DNA of 64,000 nt from Metarhizium brunneum. Its lineage: Eukaryota > Ascomycota > Sordariomycetes > Hypocreales > Clavicipitaceae. The stretch is from assembly GCF_013426205.1 (NCBI RefSeq), contig NC_089428.1, positions 1,922,001-1,986,000 on the forward strand, given 5' to 3'. The translations under genes and the position numbers were made by a program. Of the stretch, positions 57,940 to 64,000 are shown piece after piece; the stretch's first letter is position 1; the number at the start of each line of letters is the position of its first letter. The notes below the pieces were generated by a model. It was not told where the DNA came from. It saw nothing but the letters and a program-made list of their open reading frames with translations, and searched no databases.

Positions 57940-59030
57940 ATAGCACCACGCAAGACTACCACCGCATCTGGATCAAATGAAACCCGAGAAGGACCAACAA
58001 CCATCTCTGCTCACGAGATGCTTGCTGAGATTATACGCCTTTGGGAACGGGTCCAATAGATGGAAGAAGAACGGCAGGAATAAGCCACGACTGCTGCCAC
58101 AATTAAAAAGGACTTGGGAGAAATCCTTAGACCCAGGGCACCAGGACTGTACGATGGATCCCCGGGTGCGCTTTAAGGATTCCTTACTTAACTCAGGGCT
58201 TACCACCGACAATTCCCGAATAAAATGGAAGAATCCTCTATTAAGGTACTACACGCAGGAGGATATATGACGGGAGTGGCACTCGCATGGTTTGAACCCA
58301 TTATGAGGGACTACCTTAATAAAGAAAAAGACGACCACGAAGAAGAAACCAACACTATTTTTGAAAGTTATAATGAGTTCGAAAAAGCCATCAAGAAAGC
58401 CTTTAGAACAGTTGATAAAGCTAGAGCTGCTGAGTACTACATTAACGGGCTTAAGCAGAAGGGATTGGTATCCGATTATGCCGCTCGCTTCTGATAACTC
58501 GCATCTCAGCTTGACTAGGAGGATGAACCTCTTATGTCAGCTTTCTATAAAGGACTTAAGGAAGAAGTCAAAGATGAACTTTACAGAGAGAACAAACCAG
58601 ATAACTTATTGGATTATATTGCTATGGCGGTACGAATCGATGACAGATAGTATTAGTAACGCATACAGAAAAAACAGGATAAAGGAACCTAGAACCCTAC
58701 CAAAGGAAAGAGTTACCAAGCCAATTAACGCAAAAAGCGTGACGAACTTATTGCCTATGGTCACACTCTTAACCCTGGACGAATGGAGCTTAACGCTACC
58801 AAGAAAGACGACAAAAAGGAAAAGAAATGTTATAACTATGGAAAACCAGGACATTTCGCCAATAAATACAAGAAACCCAGGAAAGAATAGAAGCCAGTAC
58901 CAAAAGGAGGTAAGAAACAACTCAATTCTACTAACCAACAGAAAATCGAAGTTACCGAATCAGAGGTGGAACATAAGAACCTCAACTGGACCTTCTGCTA
59001 TGACGACAACTGCTACGTTTATATAAGCAG
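57940..59030 (+). pseudogene. Retrotransposon gag, broken
   Basis: A retrotrans_gag-type domain is visible across three open pieces (MAEMLAEIIRLWERV-like helix near 58,010; AWFEPIMRDYL near 58,285; FEKAIKKAFRTVDKARAAEYY near 58,380; QKGLVSDYAARF near 58,460). It ends in a zinc knuckle at about 58,828-58,869 in which two of three Cys are Tyr (CYNYGKPGHFANKY). In the gag frame the upstream position where a start is expected (57,940) reads ATA, consistent with a G-to-A change from ATG; this is inference. In-frame stops occur at Gln positions. Confidence 0.75.
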
Positions 59031-60450
59031 TAAACAAGAAAGAGGATGGTTTCCAAAAGAACCAAGAAAACTAAAGAAGAAAATTATGAACTTTATGGGA
59101 AATGGACTGCAAGTAGCCCAACAACTGGTATAAGAAGACCTAGACGAACAATCAATAGAAAAGAGAACGCTTGTAATAACAGGACGAAAGGAACTCTATG
59201 AACCAAAATCGCCAGAATATTTGGACGAAGACTCGCACCAAGAAATTCTCGATTGGGTGCGATAACAAGCAGAAGCAAGGAAGATTCGAAGGGAATAATA
59301 ATATAAGGAGGAGCAAGACGCATAAATCCTTACCACCTTTGACGAACCGAAAGATAGAGTAAGGGAAATAAGCGTTGATGACGACAACGTAATCCTAGAT
59401 ACTCCAGAAGCGTCCGAAGACGAACAAAACGAGGAAGAAACGCTTGCAAGGCTGACAGCCACATAAGAACAAGCTGTACAGCGATATTTCCCCGCACTAA
59501 CAAGAAAACATTTCGTAATTCCTATTCTAGCAGTGGACACTACCACGGTAATAGAAAACCAGATACTATGGTTTCTGGAAGGAGAGAAGGAAGATAATCC
59601 TAAACTCTCACTAAGACACGCAGAACATACACGTTTAGCATGGGCATTATGCGCGTTTATAATGTGCCAGGCACACTTTTAAACCAAGGCACGACTAGAT
59701 GCATTTCTAATCAGGATAAAAGGATATCTAATCAAAGCACTATACTTTAGATGGGAACTCCTAGAATGGAGAGTAAAGATAATCAATAACGATCAAACGA
59801 TGATCTTAGAACCTAATTCAAACACACCTATTAAATGCTAAGCTTATACAGATCCTACGGACGTATGTGAATCAGACACATGCCAGTTATATATATATAC
59901 AAAGAACAGGCAGTGGCATTAGTATGTGTATAAGGGAAAGATCCCAACGCACCGAAGAGAGCTACTACTCAAATCACCTTAATGTGAAACAAAAGACCAC
60001 ATGGAATGCCCACTACCAAATTGCTCAGAACATATGGTAGATAAGGCCAGAGAATGGCATAAGTGGCAATGTGGAACACCAGTAGTATACAAACAGACAC
60101 AGCGAGCATTAGACATACTCGAACAGAAAGACCCTAGGGGAACCATAAAATTAATATACCATAATGAACAAAATCTGGATAAGTGGTACAACGAACGGAA
60201 GTTTAACCCCAGATGTAACAGGAAATATACGGTAAACTGCGACAACCTAAGATGCGAAAAACATAGAGAAATGAAAAACTAAATTTATAATCGCCTATGT
60301 CAAATGTTTGACGATGGGTTTTACTTTAAGCACCTATAAAATGGAACTGGACCTATAGAATAGTACTAAGAAATGAAACGACAAATCGCAGAAGAATCTA
60401 TTCCGGAAAACTTAAAAAACGAGGCACGCCATCTGTAAAAGGGCTACAGG
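59031..60450 (+). other. Spacer between gag and protease with a Cys/His-rich segment
   Basis: About 1.4 kb with hydrophilic, charged frames broken by stops. At 60,001-60,282 a 93-codon frame begins MECPLPNCSEHMVDKAREWHK and contains two clusters of Cys/His (CPLPNC...HKWQC and CNRKYTVNCDNLRCEKH) that could bind zinc. I do not recognise it as a standard gag or pol domain; it may be a family-specific extension of the polyprotein. Confidence 0.4.
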
Positions 60451-60479
60451 CTGGCATGAAGAGAAAGACGCTAATAACC

Positions 60480-60980
60480 CTTAACGCAACCAAAAGCGGA
60501 CGAAGCGATAAGATGGTATTAGACGCCGAAGTCATGGGACATCGCGTTCGCATACTTGTGGATAGTGGCGCGATAGGCAATTATATCTCACCTAGAGTTG
60601 TGAATTGTTACTAACTACCGTGGAAACACAAAAAGGCACTATACGAGTTAACTAATATTAAAGGAAAACTTTTTGCTTATAATAACGGAATTATTAACCA
60701 AGAGACTGATCATCTCGAAGTACAGATTCAAGGTTATTCAGAAGTGATTTAACTCAATGTTATAGACGTATTGGAACACGACCTAGTGTTAGGGTACCCA
60801 TGGTTATGGGAGAGTAACCCACTAATCAACTGGAGGACAGGCCAACTGAAGTGGAACGAGACTTCAGGCCAACAGAATCAGCAGAATTCGGAAGAAAGAA
60901 CGAAATTTCGTCATAACTTAGCTTATGAACAGAGTTCTGAAGAAAAAAAACCTTCAAGCAAGTTATCCAAGGACCAATAA
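60480..60980 (+). pseudogene. Retrotransposon aspartic protease region, broken
   Basis: The catalytic D-S-G-A motif is at 60,561-60,572 within VRILVDSGAIGNYISP, followed about 70 codons later by HDLVLGYPWLWESNP, the usual C-terminal part of gypsy proteases. Stops fall between the two parts. Confidence 0.75.
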
Positions 60981-61239
60981 CAACAAACAAGCGGCAGAAA
61001 AGCAGTCAAAACAATTAGATCTACCGTAATAACCTCGATAGCGCTACAAACCGGGATACGAACAACAATAAGCAACAAGAAGATAAAAGCCAAGATCCGA
61101 AAGGTTATTGCCACCTTAAGGAAAGACCTCGCGAACACAAACAAGAAACTCGAAGGAGAAAAGAGGAACAAGAACGATAAAGACGACAAAAGCCCAATAA
61201 CGAAAGAAGAAAGACTCAAGAATATCCCTAAGAAATACC

Positions 61240-62600
61240 GGAAATACGAAAAATTATTCGCAGAAGAATTAGAAACCGGATTACCCGAACACAGTCAATA
61301 GGATCATAAAATCGAATTAGCAGATGGAAAGTCAACAACATTCCACAAGATCTACAACTTAAACGCAAAAGAACTCGAAACGTTACGAGAATACATCGAC
61401 GAGATGCTAGCAAAAGGCTATATCAGAGCATCGATATCAGAAGCTGGATACCCAGTTATATTTATTCCAAAGAAAAACAGAAAATTACGGTTAGTAGTGG
61501 ATTATCGGCGATTAAACGCGATTACCATGAAAGACAGAACACCGTTGCTACTAATATCAGAACTACGGGACCGATTGCACGGTATGAATTGGTTCACCGC
61601 GGTAGACCTAAAAGGAGCATATAACTTGATTCGAATAAAGAAGGGTCACAAATGGATGACAGCCTTCAGAACAAAGTTCAGACTATTCGAATATTTGGTA
61701 ATGCCAATGGGGCTTACTAATACACCAGCAATATTCCAGAGAATGATTAACAGTGTACTATAAGAATATTTGGATAACTTCGTGGTAGTATATCTTGATG
61801 ATATACTAATCTTCTTAAAAACCCTAGAAGACCACAAGGAACACGTACACACGGTACTAAGAACACTATAAGACGCTAAACTATTACTTAAACCAGCAAA
61901 ATGTAAGTTCTATACACAGGAAGTAGACTTCCTAGGACACACAATACGACCAAACGAGATATAAATAGAAAAAATAAAGATTGAGGCAGTAAGGAACTGG
62001 CCAACACCGAAGAATATTAAGGATATACAAAGCTTTAAAGGCTTTACGAACTATTACAGGAGATTCATCAAGAGCTATAGCGAAATCGCAGCACTCTTGG
62101 ATGAACTTACCAAAAAGGATAAGCAGTGGGACTGGAACGATGAGGCATAATATGCCTTTGACAAGATCAAAGAACTTATCACATCCGAACCTGTTTTGAG
62201 AACCTTTGACCTAGAAAAGGAAACGGAATTAGAAACCAACTTATCAGACTTTGCTCTAGGAGCATAAGTTGGACAAAGAGACGATAACGGAAAACTACAC
62301 CTTATTACGTTCTACTCAAAGAAACTTTATAGAGCAGAACTTAACTACCCTATTTATGATAAAGAATTCCTAGTAATTATCAATACTTTTAAGGAATTTA
62401 GACACTATCTCATGGGAAGCAAACACAAAGTTAAGGTGTATACCGATCATAAGAATATCTCTCATTTTGCGATGACGTAATAATTAAATAGACAACAAAT
62501 TCAATAGGCTGAATATCTTTCAGAATTTGACTACGAAATCATCTATCAAAAAGAATCCAAGAACGGACGAGTAGACGCTCTAAGTTAAAGAAGCGACTAC
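61240..62600 (+). pseudogene. Reverse transcriptase and RNase H, broken
   Basis: RT motifs in order: GYIRASISEAGYPVIFIPKK, VVDYRRLNAITMKDRTPLL, FTAVDLKGAYNLIRI, FEYLVMPMGLTNTPAIFQ, and the catalytic YLDD at 61,791-61,802, then DFLGHTI and SFKGFTNYYRRFI. RNase H follows (DFALGA, AELNYPIYDKEFLVII, VYTDHKN). At least six in-frame TAA/TAG codons interrupt it, mostly at expected Gln positions. Confidence 0.88.
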
Positions 62601-62779
62601 GATATAGGAGTACTTATAGCAACAGGATAACTCCTTAAGATCAATAAAAATGGCAATTTCCAGTAAAGACAACTAAATGCCATATTAAAAGTACAAAAAG
62701 AAGACCCAGTATACGGCAAAATACACTAATAGGCAACAAATAATATCCAACATATTAGAGACGTACCAATAGAATACAC

Positions 62780-63992
62780 ATACTACCCAGGAGGAGTACC
62801 AATGTATGGAGAAAAAATCTGGATACCACCAGACTTACAAGAAGAATACATCAAAGAAATGCATGAACACCTAGTTTATAGACATTAAGGAATCCGCAAA
62901 ACACTGGATAAGATACGACGACAATACGATTTCTTAGGAATCAAGAAAGTGGTCAAAAAGGTTGTTAACGAATGCATATAATGCGGAAAAAGTAAGGCTT
63001 CACAACATAAGCTATACGGAGAATTACAACTATTACCAGTACCAATACGACCATGGGAATCGATAGCTTTCAATCATATTACGAAGCTACCAATGTCGAA
63101 AGAACCGATGACTAATGTGGAATATGACAGCATATTCGTGGTTACGGATAGACTCATAAAGTATGGATACTTTCTACTGTACAGAGAAGCAAGTAATACA
63201 GAAGAACTTACATATGTGTTCTTACGAACAATAGTAAGTAACCATGGACTGCCAGAAGAAATTATATCGGACAGAGGAAGTATATTTACTTCTAAGTTTT
63301 AGCAAGCACTTATGGCACAACTTGGAACGAATCATAAGTTAAGCACTGCATATCATCCACAGACAGATGGACAGACGGAAAGATTGAACCAGACGCTTGA
63401 ACAGTATTTGCGATGCTATATCAACTATTAACAGGACGATTGGGTTAAATGGTTACCTACAGCGCAATTGGCTTACAATAGCTCGATATCAGAATCGACA
63501 AAGCAAACACCAGCCTACGCCAATTACGGATTTAATCCCGAAGTATTTCGAATACAGCGTGAAGGACCGCAAGCAGAACGAGCGATGCTGCAAGCAGATA
63601 AACTAAAAAAATTGCACGAAGAAATGCGACACGAACTGGAATTTGTACGAAAAAGAATGGCACAATACTATAATCAGAAAAGATTGAAGGGACTAATCTT
63701 TAGGGAGGGAGACATAGTCTACCTACTCCGACGAAACATCAAAACAACGCGACCAAGCGACAAATTGGATTACAAAAAATTAGGACCATTCGCCATCAAA
63801 AAACGAATATCGACAAACAACTATGAACTTTCGTTACCAAAGACTATGAGAAATCATCCTATAGTACACATTTCACTCCTTAAAAAGGCACCAAGCAACG
63901 CACTAGCAGAAAAAGACATCAAAGTTATAAACAAAACAGAATACAAAGTGGAACAGATCCTAGACATGAGAACAAAGAACAAAACACGCTAA
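62780..63992 (+). pseudogene. Integrase with chromodomain start, broken
   Basis: An HHCC zinc region (HEHLVYRH ... CIxCGKSK, one residue a stop) precedes the catalytic core. The first catalytic Asp position reads Asn (IAFNHITKLP), the second Asp is in IISDRGSIF and the Glu in [13 protein letters not shown] 174-codon open C-terminal piece follows (63,468-63,992: LKKLHEEMR, FREGDIVYLLRR, LGPFAIKKR, HPIVHISLLKKA). It ends in EYKVEQILDMRTKNKTR then a stop, which is the first strand of a chromodomain. Chromodomains direct integration to heterochromatin, in keeping with the AT-rich surroundings. Confidence 0.88.
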
Positions 63993-64000
63993 TATCTCAT

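Larger units (their letters stand above)
57431..64000 (+). mobile_element. Chromodomain Ty3/gypsy retrotransposon (chromovirus), partial, mutated
   Basis: Plus-strand order is LTR, gag, long spacer with a Cys/His-rich segment, protease, RT, RNase H, integrase and the start of a chromodomain, which is cut by the window end. Compared with the relics it is well preserved (domains read over hundreds of codons), but the pol frame is closed repeatedly by TAA/TAG, nearly all where a Gln codon is expected. The element is not autonomous in this state. It sits head-to-head with relic 2, inside its gag. Confidence 0.9.

Noticed and set aside
60923..61219. 98-codon hydrophobic minus-strand frame
   Set aside because: Antisense to a Lys/Glu-rich part of the retrotransposon polyprotein, which yields Leu/Phe-rich shadow frames.

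Overview
The window is nuclear DNA of a filamentous ascomycete (Pezizomycotina, probably a sordariomycete). Genes carry short 50-75 nt introns with GTRNGT-type donors. Protein families are typically fungal (Zn2Cys6 regulator, 7TM-RGS protein, NACHT-WD40 NLR remnant, DUF7580/HeLo-associated remnant). An AT-rich block of old retrotransposons carries the C-to-T/G-to-A decay expected from repeat-induced point mutation (RIP).

Layout. 0.3-2.2 kb: 7TM-RGS signalling protein (-). 3.8-8.8 kb: a three-gene unit that reads as a phosphonate catabolism cluster: a PhnZ/TmpB-like HD-domain diiron oxygenase (-), a PhnY/TmpA-like Fe(II)/2-oxoglutarate hydroxylase (-), and a divergently transcribed MFS permease of the glycerophosphodiester/phosphate type (+). 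Its intergenic DNA holds five CACGTG boxes, four of them in the extended form CACGTGGG, which is the preferred site of Pho4/NUC-1 phosphate-starvation regulators. 9.0-12.1 kb: a Rei1/ZNF622-type zinc-finger protein and a secreted M43 metalloprotease. 12.1-22.5 kb: gene-poor ground with a dispersed repeat, a decayed DUF7580 gene and a decayed NACHT-WD40 NLR.

22.5-38 kb is an accessory metabolic stretch: an AtuA-family protein and a CaiB/BaiF CoA-transferase sharing a divergent promoter with four CGGAGT motifs, a Zn2Cys6 regulator with an apparent frameshift, a DapA-family aldolase that has lost its Schiff-base lysine, an NmrA/isoflavone-reductase-like protein, a serine beta-lactamase-like hydrolase, a metallo-beta-lactamase fragment and a gluconokinase-like kinase. 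38.8-44.4 kb holds a hemerythrin-domain protein, a few weak or orphan genes and the TFIIE alpha subunit.

From about 44.45 kb GC content collapses. 44.45-57.43 kb is an AT-rich relic of at least two minus-strand Ty3/gypsy elements. At 57,431 a younger plus-strand chromodomain gypsy element with a 362 bp 5' LTR is inserted within the gag of the second relic. It runs to the window end and is itself broken by many stops of the kind made by CAA/CAG to TAA/TAG changes.

Exon coordinates were derived by hand from splice consensus, reading-frame continuity and remembered family patterns; no alignment or database search was run.
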